Shown here: positions 1 to 8,823 of the stretch, one piece after another
Layout: the number at the start of each line of letters is the position of its first letter
Position numbering within the stretch: position 1 is the stretch's first letter
Position numbers and translations under genes: made by a program
The notes under the pieces: generated by a model
Told to the model about the DNA's origin: nothing
The model's database searches: none
The model's input: the letters and a program-made list of their open reading frames with translations, nothing else
Assembly: GCA_963818775.1 (NCBI GenBank)
Contig: CAWFUF010000024.1
Coordinates: forward strand, 62,001 to 126,000
Length of the DNA stretch: 64,000 nucleotides
Origin: JAMXLO01 sp963818775
GTDB taxonomy: Bacteria; Pseudomonadota; Alphaproteobacteria; Acetobacterales; Acetobacteraceae
Direction of reading: 5' to 3'

Positions 1-1
1 C

Positions 2-1507
2 GTGACGGTGCTCGATCCGCAGGGCGGCTTCGGTGGTTCGCGCATGCTCGCCATGCTGCCTCTGGAATCGCCTGGCATGGACTGGGCGGTGGGATTGAAG
101 CCGCCACGACTTTACGTGACCGAACCAGAAGCCAAGCGTCTGGCCGTAATTGATACCGAGCGTTGGCAGCGGACCGCGAGCATTGCTATGCCCGATTCGC
201 CTGCCGCCGCTCTGTTGCAACATGACGGGCGCTACCTGTGGGTCGCGGCGCAACGCGATGGGGCGGTCACAACGCTGGCGCCCGACACTCTGGCAGTGGC
301 AGCCCGAATCCCGCTCGGCGCGGGCACGCATCTGCTCGCGATCACCAGCGACGACGGCCGGCTGTTCGTCACCAACCAGGACGACGGTTCGGTCAGCGTC
401 ATCGATCCGCGCGTGTTGGCAGTTGTCGCGACGATCCCTGTGGGCACGGCACCGCGCGCCATCGCCATATCGGCGCTGGCGAACCTCGTTTATGTCGCGG
501 TCGCCAACTCGATCGCGGTGCTCGATCCGGTGCATAACACGCTGACAGGGCGCATCGACGGTATCGCGGGAGCAGCTGCGCTGGCTATCTCGCCCGACGG
601 GCGTTGGGGTTTTGTCGCGAGCCCGGCGCGCAGCCAGGTTTTCATCTTCGATACGACGACCAATCGTCTGGTGCAGACCATGACGATCGAGAACGCGCCG
701 TTTGAGATCGCGTTCACCAGCACAGAAGCCTATATCCGCCGGCGTGACAGTGAGGCGGTGACATTGGTGCCGCTGGCCCCGTTGCGCGCCGATGGCAAAC
801 CGGCGGGGCGCGGCGAATTCCCGGCCGGCGAGAAGCCGGTTGCGGCGACTATCGGCGACACTCTGGCGGCGAGCATGGTCGCTTCTCCCGGCGAGCCGGC
901 GATGCTCCTGGCGAGCCCCGCTGAGCACGCCATTCATTACTATCACGAAGGGATGGCGGCGCCCGCCGACAGTTTCGACGATTTGGGTCGTCAGCCGGTC
1001 GCAGTCGCCGTTGTCGATCGCAGCCTGCGTCAGACCGCGCGCGGGACCTACACCACCATCGCACGTCTGCCAGCGGCCGGTGTCTACGATCTCGCACTGC
1101 TGCTGGACAGTCCCCGGGTCGCACACTGCTTCGAGTTGGATTCGGTCGCGGACCTCGGCGCCAAGCGCGCCGCGACGACGCTGGAGCCGGTGCTGCTGCC
1201 GCGAACCGTGGAGACAGGAAGCCCGGTCGTGTTGGCGTTCCGTCCGGTGCGGCAGGCATCGCAGCGTGCTGCCGCGACGCCTGCTACAGCGACCGCGCTT
1301 GTCATCCTGTCGCCCGGCTCCTGGTTTGTTCGTGTCCCGATGGTAGAGGCGGACGACGGCACCTGGAGACTGCAATTCATCCCACCGCATGCAGGCATCT
1401 ACATGGTTGCGTTCGACGTGCCGGACCTTGCGCTGGATATAAACAGCGGCCCGCATTTCACCATCGAAGCCACCGAACCCGGAGCACAGGAGCCCAGGCA
1501 TGAGTAG
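2..1507 (+). CDS. YVTN-type beta-propeller protein, 5' partial
   Basis: The reading frame is open from the left edge, so the true start probably lies outside the window; 501 residues are visible. Repeated blades of the pattern 'D-G-R-x-L-x-V-x-x-x-x-x-x-V-x-V-I-D' (for example near residues 110-140, 'LFVTNQDDGSVSVID') mark a YVTN/lactonase-like seven-bladed propeller over roughly residues 30-260. The C-terminal 150 residues form a beta-rich domain ending in a segment like the YtkA/FixH fold (GSWFVRVPM, HAGIYMVAFDVP). Such proteins are extracytoplasmic and usually act as scaffolds beside redox or copper proteins. The stop overlaps the next start by 8 bases, so it is translationally linked to two SCO proteins. 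The substrate or partner cannot be told from sequence. Confidence 0.75.
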   Translation: MTVLDPQGGFGGSRMLAMLPLESPGMDWAVGLKPPRLYVTEPEAKRLAVIDTERWQRTASIAMPDSPAAALLQHDGRYLWVAAQRDGAVTTLAPDTLAVAARIPLGAGTHLLAITSDDGRLFVTNQDDGSVSVIDPRVLAVVATIPVGTAPRAIAISALANLVYVAVANSIAVLDPVHNTLTGRIDGIAGAAALAISPDGRWGFVASPARSQVFIFDTTTNRLVQTMTIENAPFEIAFTSTEAYIRRRDSEAVTLVPLAPLRADGKPAGRGEFPAGEKPVAATIGDTLAASMVASPGEPAMLLASPAEHAIHYYHEGMAAPADSFDDLGRQPVAVAVVDRSLRQTARGTYTTIARLPAAGVYDLALLLDSPRVAHCFELDSVADLGAKRAATTLEPVLLPRTVETGSPVVLAFRPVRQASQRAAATPATATALVILSPGSWFVRVPMVEADDGTWRLQFIPPHAGIYMVAFDVPDLALDINSGPHFTIEATEPGAQEPRHE

Positions 1508-2069
1508 CTCGCTGGTCCGCCTATGGCTGTTCGTGCTCGTCGCGGTCTGGGTCGTTCCAGCGTTCGGACAGCAGGACACGCTCGGACACATCGTGCAGCT
1601 CGATCCGCCGAACGTCTCGCTGGTCGACCAGGACGGCGTGCCGCATCGATTCGCGCAGGATCTGATCCGCGGAAAGGTCGCCGTCGTCAGCTTCGTATTC
1701 ACGGGCTGCAGCACGATTTGCTCGCCGGTCGGCGCGAACATGGGCGCGCTCGACAAGCTGCTCGGCGCTCAGGTTGGGTCGGAGGTGAGCCTTCTTTCGG
1801 TGACGCTTGATCCGTTCAACGATACTCCGACGCAACTCGCGACCTGGCGGCGGCAATTCGACGATGGGGCCGGCTGGCGGTTGCTGACGGGCGATCCGGA
1901 CCAGGTGACTCGCGTGTTGCACGCGATGCGGCAGGACACAGCGGACATCGCGCGGCACGATGCGTTCCTCTGGATCGGTGACCCTCGATCGAGGATGTGG
2001 ACGCGGGTATCCTCGCTGGCCTCGCCGGACACGCTCGCCGCCCTGATCAGGCGCATGGAGGAGGAATGA
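1500..2069 (+). CDS. SCO1/SenC family protein (first of two)
   Basis: A 189-residue protein with an N-terminal hydrophobic signal or anchor (residues 5-22, ending AFGQQ) followed by a thioredoxin-like fold. It keeps the SCO family copper/thiol site: the CxxxC motif CSTIC (C70, C74) and a downstream histidine (H153 in RHDAFLW). SCO proteins deliver copper to, or reduce, the CuA site of cytochrome oxidase and related copper enzymes in the periplasm. The start ATG lies inside the end of the YVTN gene and its TGA overlaps the next ATG by one base, so the three genes form one operon. The presence of two different SCO paralogues side by side is notable. Which copper enzyme they serve is not shown in this window. 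Confidence 0.85.
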   Translation: MSSSLVRLWLFVLVAVWVVPAFGQQDTLGHIVQLDPPNVSLVDQDGVPHRFAQDLIRGKVAVVSFVFTGCSTICSPVGANMGALDKLLGAQVGSEVSLLSVTLDPFNDTPTQLATWRRQFDDGAGWRLLTGDPDQVTRVLHAMRQDTADIARHDAFLWIGDPRSRMWTRVSSLASPDTLAALIRRMEEE

Positions 2070-2641
2070 TGTGGCGCGGAATTGCCGCCGTGCTGGCACT
2101 GCTGCTGGGGGCTGCCGACTATCCGCCACCGCAGACGATGCGGCAGACCGGCGCGGCCCAATGGTTCGGCAACGTGATCCTGACGGATCAGGATGGCCGG
2201 CACGTGAGCCTCTACGACGATCTTATGGCAGGCCACGTCGTGGTGGTGAATGCTTTCTATAGCGGCTGCCGTTCCGCCTGCCCGCAGGCGATGGGCACGC
2301 TGTCGCACCTCCAAGCGAAGCTGGCGATCGACGGCATGTCCGCGCGGTTCATCTCGATCACCGTGGATCCAGAGCACGACACTCCGGACAGGCTTGCGCT
2401 CTACGCCCGCGCCCTGGATGCCGGCGCCGACTGGCATATGCTGAGTGGCGATCCCGCGACCGTGCGACATGCCCTGCACAGGTTCGGCCTGGACACCGAT
2501 CCGGATGATCCCAGCGACCATCTAAACGTGCTTTACATGGCCAATATGCGTACGGGGCTGTGGGAGAAAGTGTTCAGCCTGGCACCGCTGGATGATCTGG
2601 AGCGACTTCTTCGACAGGTTGCTGCCGATGGCGGACCGTGA
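2069..2641 (+). CDS. SCO1/SenC family protein (second of two)
   Basis: 190 residues from the ATG at 2069, which overlaps the previous stop (TGATG) and is preceded by the strong ribosome site GGAGGA. An upstream in-frame extension exists but lies inside the preceding gene. A short N-terminal hydrophobic segment (residues 5-15) precedes a thioredoxin-like domain with CRSAC (C67, C71) and the partner histidine H151 (DHLNVLYM), so the copper-binding triad is complete. Also visible is the family pattern SITVDPEHDTP. It is only moderately similar to its neighbour, so this looks like an old duplication rather than a recent copy. It ends 10 bases before the stop of the convergent cytochrome-binding-protein fusion. 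Confidence 0.85.
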   Translation: MWRGIAAVLALLLGAADYPPPQTMRQTGAAQWFGNVILTDQDGRHVSLYDDLMAGHVVVVNAFYSGCRSACPQAMGTLSHLQAKLAIDGMSARFISITVDPEHDTPDRLALYARALDAGADWHMLSGDPATVRHALHRFGLDTDPDDPSDHLNVLYMANMRTGLWEKVFSLAPLDDLERLLRQVAADGGP

Positions 2642-2651
2642 GGTTGAAGGA

Positions 2652-4124
2652 TCACCGGTCCCACCAGATCGCGCCCCCACCAGCGAGGGGAACGATCCAG
2701 ATCCCATCCGTGCCGATCCTGCGCGTGGCGGAATAGCTGACCGGCGGTATCAGCCCGGTATGAAAATCCTGCAGGGTTTCCATCGCATCCACCAGGCGGT
2801 CCCGCGTCACCTCGCGACCGGCGCGGCGTAGCGCCTCGACGATGATCTTCGCTGCGGCCAGTGCCTGACGTTGCGCCGGCTGGTCGTCGCGCGGCAAATC
2901 GTACCGCGCGGCCAGTTCGCGGTATTCAGCTACGGCGTCGGCTGCGATGTCCGGCGGACCAACGGTATAGGCGAGCCAAGTCTGTGCCGGCGCATTATGT
3001 GAGAGCACATCGGCGGCGAGCGCTCCCGGTAATAACAGCGCTGGCCGAATCCCCGTTTGGGCTGGGATGTCATCGTAGTTCGGTGCACTGTCGGCGAACC
3101 ACAGCACTGGGCCGTTGCCGGCGAAGAGCGCGGGATCATCGGGGCGGAGTGGTTCCAGCGGCTTGCTGTCGGCCGACAACTTCGCCACTGCGGCAAGCGC
3201 AGCCGCATGCCAAACTGCCGTGCGATCGTCGGCGATCGACGGCAAGCCGGGCAAGGTGGCGGCGAAGCCGGCGAGCGCACGCGCCTCGGCCTCCACGCCG
3301 CCGTTCAGATAGAAAACGTAGCGACTGCGCGGTGCTATTTGAGTACTCGGCGTCGATGGCCCGATCATCGGCACGCCGTATGTGTCTACGGCCGCCACCG
3401 CATTGCTTTCGTCTCCGGCAATGGCCGGAGCCAGTAGGGCGAAGATAGTGGCGGATTTGGTCAACCGGCCGATGCTGCGGGCTAGCGGCTCGCCGGGCGC
3501 AGGTCGTTCGACGTTCAAGACGAGGTGGCGACCAAACAGCCCGCCATCTTGGTTGACCTTGGCAAGGTAGGCCGACAGGGCGAGGCCCACAGCGGCGTCG
3601 TGTGGACCCAGGACTGTGCCCAATACGAGCGAGTGGTCGTCCAGCCCGGGCTCTGGCAGGGTGCCGAGACGCTTGATGTAGGCAAGCAGGGCCGCCGCAT
3701 CTGCCATCGACAGGTGGAAGCGCGGCATTACCGGATCGAGTCGATTGCCGCCGGCATCGATGCCCATCGTGACTGCGCGGACCACCAACGTTTCGCTGTA
3801 AGGGGGCCGCGTCCGGCCGGGTGTTACATCGGGTGCGGACAGCACCGGCCACGTAATGTTTGGTGGCCAGCCCCCTCGCTCGGCTCCACCAAGCCCGTCT
3901 CGTCCATGACACGACCCACAGGGGACCGCTGTCGCCGGCAATTGGACATTGCCTGCGCCGACTGCTGCATAAGGCGCCGGTTCATCGGTCCGCCCGGTCA
4001 GGAACAAGGCGCGCCCCCGGATCTCTTGGTCGGAGAGATCGCTCGCTGCCGTACCGGGTTGACAGAGCAGCATGCTTGCGGCGAGGAGTACGGAGCTCAA
4101 GGCATGAAATGGGCCGCGCCCCAT
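2652..4124 (-). CDS. Cytochrome c domain fused to a type 1 periplasmic binding protein
   Basis: About 490 residues from the chosen ATG at 4124, which has GGAG nine bases upstream and begins a good signal peptide (FHALSSVLLAASMLL); longer in-frame starts exist to 4340. Residues 30-155 are a monoheme cytochrome c domain with CGSCH (C69, C72, H73) and a candidate axial methionine in VMPRFH (M133). Residues 165-490 are a type 1 periplasmic binding protein of the branched-chain amino acid (LivK-like) type (AVDTYGVPMIGPSTP, AAKIIVEALRRAG). The fusion implies a periplasmic sensor or carrier combining electron transfer with ligand binding. It faces the YVTN-SCO-SCO operon convergently. The ligand is unknown. 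Confidence 0.8.
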   Translation of the reverse strand: MGRGPFHALSSVLLAASMLLCQPGTAASDLSDQEIRGRALFLTGRTDEPAPYAAVGAGNVQLPATAVPCGSCHGRDGLGGAERGGWPPNITWPVLSAPDVTPGRTRPPYSETLVVRAVTMGIDAGGNRLDPVMPRFHLSMADAAALLAYIKRLGTLPEPGLDDHSLVLGTVLGPHDAAVGLALSAYLAKVNQDGGLFGRHLVLNVERPAPGEPLARSIGRLTKSATIFALLAPAIAGDESNAVAAVDTYGVPMIGPSTPSTQIAPRSRYVFYLNGGVEAEARALAGFAATLPGLPSIADDRTAVWHAAALAAVAKLSADSKPLEPLRPDDPALFAGNGPVLWFADSAPNYDDIPAQTGIRPALLLPGALAADVLSHNAPAQTWLAYTVGPPDIAADAVAEYRELAARYDLPRDDQPAQRQALAAAKIIVEALRRAGREVTRDRLVDAMETLQDFHTGLIPPVSYSATRRIGTDGIWIVPLAGGGAIWWDR

Positions 4125-4487
4125 TACGGCTTGCTCCATGTTCGACAGGCCGAATCGCGACCCATATTGCTGGTTATCAGACAGAAGTGCCAGGCGAGGA
4201 CCAGGTCGGCCCCTGCGCGAACGCTTCTTCACCCCGCGGCCGCGCGCGAAGTTCCCGCCGTCTTCCGCATGCGCTGGCCGTTGATGCAGCGCGAGGCGGC
4301 ACAGTTGCATGAGGCAATGCGCCAAATTGTTGAATGACATTGCTACCGCCCAGCCAACTGAGGTGGCTTGTGCGCACGCTTACCGAGGTTTTGGTCGGCG
4401 CACAGCGGACCGCGATCGTCAAGCAACGGCTGCGGAGGCCAAGCAGATCATGGCGGGACGTCGAGCACAGAGCAGCAACGCAGCAAG
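4125..4487. other. Gap without a convincing gene
   Basis: Between the start of the cytochrome fusion and the end of rppH. Open frames on both strands here are extensions or shadows of flanking genes with no recognisable domain. It must contain the promoter of the minus-strand cytochrome fusion, but no clear -35/-10 pair stands out. Confidence 0.4.
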
Positions 4488-4973
4488 TTACGCCTTCGCG
4501 AACCGCGCGAACGCCTGCGCCAGCACCTCATAGATGGCGCGCTTGAAGCCAACCGCGAGCGTCGGCAGTTCCGCCAGTTCCGTCCAGCGCCAGGCATCGA
4601 ACTCGGGATGCGGGTCAATATCCAGCCTGATATCGCTGTCTTCGCCAGTGAAGCGCAGCGCGAACCAGCGTTGCGTCTGCCCGCGATACCGCCCACCCAG
4701 CGCCACGCCGACCAGGTCAGGCGGCAGGTCGTAGGTCAGCCATTCGGGATGCTCGGCGATGATCTCGGCCCGGTCGGTGCCGATTTCCTCGGCGAGCTCT
4801 CGCAACACAGCCGCACGAGGCTCTTCGTCCGGATCGATGCCACCCTGCGGCAGCTGCCAACCGCCGGCCGGCCCTTCCGCATTCGGCAGATCGGCACGCC
4901 GCGCGACGAACACGCGACCATCCCGATTGAACAGTACCGCGCCGACATTGGGCCGGTAAGGCAGCGCGCTCAT
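4488..4973 (-). CDS. rppH: RNA pyrophosphohydrolase (Nudix)
   Basis: 161 residues, the normal length for alphaproteobacterial RppH. The Nudix box is complete at residues 44-66 (GGIDPDEEP...RELAEEIG), supplying the metal-binding glutamates. The N-terminus YRPNVGAVLFNRDGRVFVARR and the mid-protein WLTYDLPPD are typical of RppH. The enzyme removes pyrophosphate from the 5' end of triphosphorylated mRNA, opening transcripts to RNase E-type decay. Its ATG overlaps the upstream polysaccharide deacetylase stop by four bases (ATGA), so it is the distal gene of the minus-strand run that includes ctpA and the deacetylase. Confidence 0.95.
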   Translation of the reverse strand: MSALPYRPNVGAVLFNRDGRVFVARRADLPNAEGPAGGWQLPQGGIDPDEEPRAAVLRELAEEIGTDRAEIIAEHPEWLTYDLPPDLVGVALGGRYRGQTQRWFALRFTGEDSDIRLDIDPHPEFDAWRWTELAELPTLAVGFKRAIYEVLAQAFARFAKA

Positions 4974-6028
4974 GGTGCGGCCGGCGCCCGCACGAGGGCG
5001 CTGACCGGAGCCAGCACCAATCCGTCTGCCGGCAGACCGCTTGCCCAGGCGGCGAGCCGTTGCGTGGTGACCGGGCGTACCGCGCCGGCAAAGCCGAGGG
5101 CGCTGCCCTTCTCTCGCGCCAGTTGAGCGAGCTGCACCAGCTTCGCATCGATGTCCGCCGCCGCACCGGGTTCATCCACCACGAGATCCACTGTTCTGCT
5201 CCACACCAGCGGCAACGGCGCCGCGCCAGGTCGCGGATCAACGTAGAGCAGACCGCGCTGCGCCAGCTCCGCCAGTATTGGATTGATCTCTTCCGGCAGC
5301 GAGGCAAATCGTTCGCCGCGCAGGCTGCCCTCTGCTCCGGTCACGCCGACATAACCGCCGATGCGCGACAGCAGCCATTCCAGTCGTGTGTGGTTCTGCT
5401 CCGGTGCGAGGTTCGTCATCAGCGCCTGCTTGCCGGGATCATTCAGCGGAAACCCCTGCGGCTCCATTGGGATCGACAGCAGGTACTCGTGCTCGGCCAG
5501 ACGCGCGGCGCTCAACAGCTTCGTGACGTTCTGCGCGTAGGGCGAGAAAGCAAGCGTGACGCCGCCGGGCAGGGAGCGGATGGCCGTGTCGCTGTCGTTC
5601 TGATTGAGGCCCACTCCCGCCAGTAACAGGCCGACCCGAGGCCGCCGCGTGCTGCTGTCGAAACCCGCGGCATAGACCTGCATCGGCATGCGCCCGTCCG
5701 CGGCGATGCGGGGCAGCAGATCGGATGTCGACCCTGGCGCCGGCCCCGCCAGAGCCGGATCGGGATCGGCGACCGGCCCGGGCGTATCGCGGCCAGGTCG
5801 CTGTGCCGGCGGCGCCTTTGCCACCTCCTGGCGGGTCAGATTGGTCGGCTCCGAGAGGGGCGGTGGCCTCGCGGGGGCCTGGACGGAAGCCTCGCGTGGA
5901 GCCGGAGGAGCCAAAGGCCCGGCTAGTTGCAACGCTATGCCGCACGTCGCCAGCACGCTGACGACGAGTAGCCAGAACCGGCCGAGGCCACGCCAACCGG
6001 CGAAGAATTGCCGTGGCCAGGCCAGCAC
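4970..6028 (-). CDS. Divergent polysaccharide deacetylase family protein
   Basis: 352 residues: an N-terminal membrane anchor (residues 18-36, FWLLVVSVLATCGIALQLAG), a long Pro/Ala-rich linker (about 37-120), then the divergent polysaccharide deacetylase (YibQ/DUF610) domain (RPRVGLLLAGVGLNQND, GGVTLAFSPYAQNV, YLLSIPMEPQGFP, GGYVGVTGAEGS). In this family the first metal-site aspartate is often preserved in 'GxGL...', but here the canonical deacetylase histidines are not evident, as is usual. It is periplasmic and inner-membrane anchored; its enzymatic role is not established. It is flanked by ctpA and rppH as in many Rhodospirillales and overlaps rppH by four bases. Confidence 0.85.
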   Translation of the reverse strand: MLAWPRQFFAGWRGLGRFWLLVVSVLATCGIALQLAGPLAPPAPREASVQAPARPPPLSEPTNLTRQEVAKAPPAQRPGRDTPGPVADPDPALAGPAPGSTSDLLPRIAADGRMPMQVYAAGFDSSTRRPRVGLLLAGVGLNQNDSDTAIRSLPGGVTLAFSPYAQNVTKLLSAARLAEHEYLLSIPMEPQGFPLNDPGKQALMTNLAPEQNHTRLEWLLSRIGGYVGVTGAEGSLRGERFASLPEEINPILAELAQRGLLYVDPRPGAAPLPLVWSRTVDLVVDEPGAAADIDAKLVQLAQLAREKGSALGFAGAVRPVTTQRLAAWASGLPADGLVLAPVSALVRAPAAP

Positions 6029-6035
6029 CGGAGGG

Positions 6036-7447
6036 TCAGTTGGCGATCACGCGGTTCTGCCCGGCCATTGCCTTGGCCAGCGCCAAGCCTTCCTGCAACT
6101 GGAAGTCAGTGTCGTCGGGCTTGGCCGGATCGAACTTCGGGAAACCTTCTGGCGGCTTGGCCGGGATCTGTTTTGCGATCGGCGGCAGATCGGTCCGCGG
6201 CGCGGGCGGGGTGTCCGGCGTGCCGCCCTCGTTCTTCAGCACATGGTTGAGATCGGCCTCGCGCTCCGGCCCGAAGCGCGGAGTCTCTTCTCGTGCGACT
6301 CGGCAACGTCCACGTCGGGTTTGATGCCCTCACCCTGGATCGAGCGGCCAGACGGCGTGTAATAGCGCGCCGTGGTCAGCCGCATCGCGCCATTGCCGGG
6401 CAGCGGGATCACCGTCTGGACCGAACCCTTGCCGAAGCTGCGCGTTCCCAGCAGGACGGCGCGCTGGTGATCCTGCAAGGCGCCGGCGACGATTTCGCTG
6501 GATGAAGCGGACCCGCCGTTGATCAGCACCACCAGCGGCACGCCGTCGATGATGTCGTTGCCCTTGGCGTCCCAGCGCTGCGCATCCTCTGTATGCCGCG
6601 CCCGGGTTGAGACGATCTCACCCTGGTTTATGAAGTCGCCGGACACCGCCACCGCCTGGTCGAGCAGCCCGCCGGGATTGTTGCGCAGGTCCAGAATGAG
6701 CGCCTTCAGCTTGCCGCCCGCCTGCTGCTTCAGCGTCTTCACCGCCTGCTTCAGAGCCGGGTCAGCCTGCTCGGTGAACTGCGTCAGACGCACGTAGCCG
6801 ATGTTGTCCGGCTCCAACCGGTCCTTGACCACCTGGATGTGGATGATCTCGCGCAGCATCGAGACCTCAATCGGCTGGTCGGTACCTTCACGTTTGATGG
6901 TCAGCGTGATCTTCGAGTTCGGCGCGCCGCGCATCATGTCCACTGCGTCCTGCAGCGAGAGCCCCTGCACGGTCTTGCCATCCAGCGCGGTGATGATGTC
7001 GCCCGCCTTCACCCCGGCCTTGAATGCCGGCGTGTCGTCGATCGGGCTGATCACCTTGATAAAGCCGTTATCCTGGGTGACCTCGATGCCGAGGCCGCCG
7101 AACTCGCCCTTGGTCTGCACCTGCATGTCACGGAACGCCTTGGCGTTCATGTAGCTGGAGTGGGGGTCGAGGCCGGTCAGCATGCCGTTGATCGAATTCT
7201 CGATCAGGTCCTTGTCGCTCACCGGATCGACGTATTCGGCGCGGACGCGCTCGAACACGTCGCCGAACAGGGTCAGCAGCCGATAGGTGTCGGTGCGGTT
7301 GCTGTCCTGCGCCGCGAACGCCGACAGGCCAAGATCATAGCCGAGATGGCGGCTTATCAGGCCGGACGCGGGGCCGATGGCGACGCCACCAAGGAAGGCG
7401 GTGCCGAGCAGCAGGCCGGTGCGCAGACGCCGGGAGCGATAGTCCAT
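6036..7447 (-). CDS. ctpA: S41 C-terminal processing peptidase, frameshifted near its C-terminus
   Basis: The frame from 7447 gives an N-terminal signal/anchor, a PDZ domain (about residues 105-185, GGLGIEVTQDNGFIKV) and the S41 catalytic domain with the serine motif GGSASSSE (about 311-318) and the lysine in FGKGSVQ (K340), so the Ser/Lys dyad is intact. After the phrase GIKPDVDVAESHEK the frame diverts and stops at 6236. The usual family tail (ETPRFGPEREADLN, then KNEGGTPDTP to NRVIAN) continues in another frame to 6036. A single-base indel at about 6283-6292 explains this. CtpA processes periplasmic and cell-wall proteins. The catalytic core would survive the shift. It sits immediately upstream of the deacetylase gene. 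Confidence 0.85.
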
Positions 7448-7563
7448 TCATTTCATCCTTCGAGTGCGGTCGCCCAGCAGGCGGACGCAGGAATAACCAA
7501 GATCATCTTTTCGCGCGCTGGCGGCTCCGCCGTCCAGTATTCAAATCTTACGTGTGTGAGAGG

Positions 7564-8823
7564 TTAACCGCTCGCTCTCAACCACGGCGCAGGGTTCACC
7601 GGCTGCCCGTCGTGGCGCAACTCGACATAGAGCGAGGGCCGATTACCCTGTTTTCCCGGCTCCCAGCCTGGCATGACCCCGACCGGCTCCCCCGCGGCGA
7701 CAGGCTGGCCGACCCTCACGTCGAGCCGGTCGAACCCGGCGAGCACGGCATGGTAACCACCACCGCAGTCGACGATCAACAGCAACCCGTAGCTGCGGAA
7801 CAGCGCGGCGAAAGCCACCCGGCCGCTGCATAATGACACGACCCGCGCCGCCGGCGGCGCTCGGTATGAAATACCGGTGGCCGGACCGCCCTCCGTGGCA
7901 TCGCCCCAGGCATGGACGATGGTCCCCGCGACCGGCGCGGTGAGCTGACCATGCGGTTGCGCAGCGCTTGCGATAGTGCCCGCGCCGGTCGGCCGCTCAA
8001 GTTCAGCCTGCCGCTCCCGCGCGGCGGCCGCTTCGTCACCACGCTTCTGGCGGAGCGCCCGAACAGCGTCGTCCTGTGCCCTCGCCTGCTCCGCCACACG
8101 CTGCGTTTCCAACTCGGCGAGCATCCCGCGCAGCGTCTCGGCTCGTGCCGCCTGGTCCGCTGCACGCTGCTCCGCTGCCGCAGCTTCGCTCTCCGCATGC
8201 CTGCGGCCGGCATCCGTAGCGGCAATACGCCGGTCCAGCGCGGCGGCTTCCGCCTGCTGCCTCGCCTGCGCCGTTGCCAGTTGCGGGACCTCGGTCTGGA
8301 GTGCGTCGGTTGCCGCCGCCAATCTGACCTGCTCGCGCCGCAGCGTCCCGGCGTCATGGCCGAGCTGGCTGGCCAGACCGCGCAGTACCAGCACGCCACG
8401 CAGCGTGTCCTCCGCGCTCGCGGGGACGGCCAACAAAGTCTCGGCCGGGAACAGCGACAGCCGCTCTATCAGCGGCAGAAGGGGCTGCATCGTCTCGGCA
8501 GTCGCCGCCATGCTCGCCTGTGCCCTGCGCCGCTCGGCGGCCAATTCGTCCATCCGCCCAGCTACGTCGGCAGTGGCTGCCTCCGCCTGGCGCAGCCGCG
8601 CGACCGCCGCGACCCTGTCGTCGGCCAGACGCTGCTCCTCGGCGGCAGCGACGGCGGCGCGGGCAGCCGCCTGACGCTGGACAGCCTGCTCAGCCGCGTG
8701 GGCCCGCTCGGCCTGCTCCACTGCGCGGCGGGCAGCGTCCTCCTTGGTCGGTCGGGCCGGATGAGCGGCGACCGCGATCAGGGCGATCAGAGGAAGCAGG
8801 CTATTCCGCAGCGCGCGCCGCAT
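7564..8823 (-). CDS. Murein hydrolase activator EnvC-like, coiled coil plus degenerate M23 domain
   Basis: About 419 residues from the ATG at 8823 (a GTG two codons upstream is also possible). A signal peptide (LLPLIALIAVAAHPA) is followed by an Ala/Arg/Glu-rich coiled coil over residues 25-290 and a LytM/M23-like domain at the C-terminus (TAPVAGTIVHAWGD, VDCGGGYHAVLAGFDRLDV, LYVELRHDGQPVNPAPWL). The zinc ligands of active M23 peptidases are largely missing, as in EnvC, which activates amidases rather than cutting peptidoglycan itself. It lies between gpmI and ctpA, the common alphaproteobacterial order, and overlaps the gpmI stop. Confidence 0.88.
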   Translation of the reverse strand: MRRALRNSLLPLIALIAVAAHPARPTKEDAARRAVEQAERAHAAEQAVQRQAAARAAVAAAEEQRLADDRVAAVARLRQAEAATADVAGRMDELAAERRRAQASMAATAETMQPLLPLIERLSLFPAETLLAVPASAEDTLRGVLVLRGLASQLGHDAGTLRREQVRLAAATDALQTEVPQLATAQARQQAEAAALDRRIAATDAGRRHAESEAAAAEQRAADQAARAETLRGMLAELETQRVAEQARAQDDAVRALRQKRGDEAAAARERQAELERPTGAGTIASAAQPHGQLTAPVAGTIVHAWGDATEGGPATGISYRAPPAARVVSLCSGRVAFAALFRSYGLLLIVDCGGGYHAVLAGFDRLDVRVGQPVAAGEPVGVMPGWEPGKQGNRPSLYVELRHDGQPVNPAPWLRASG

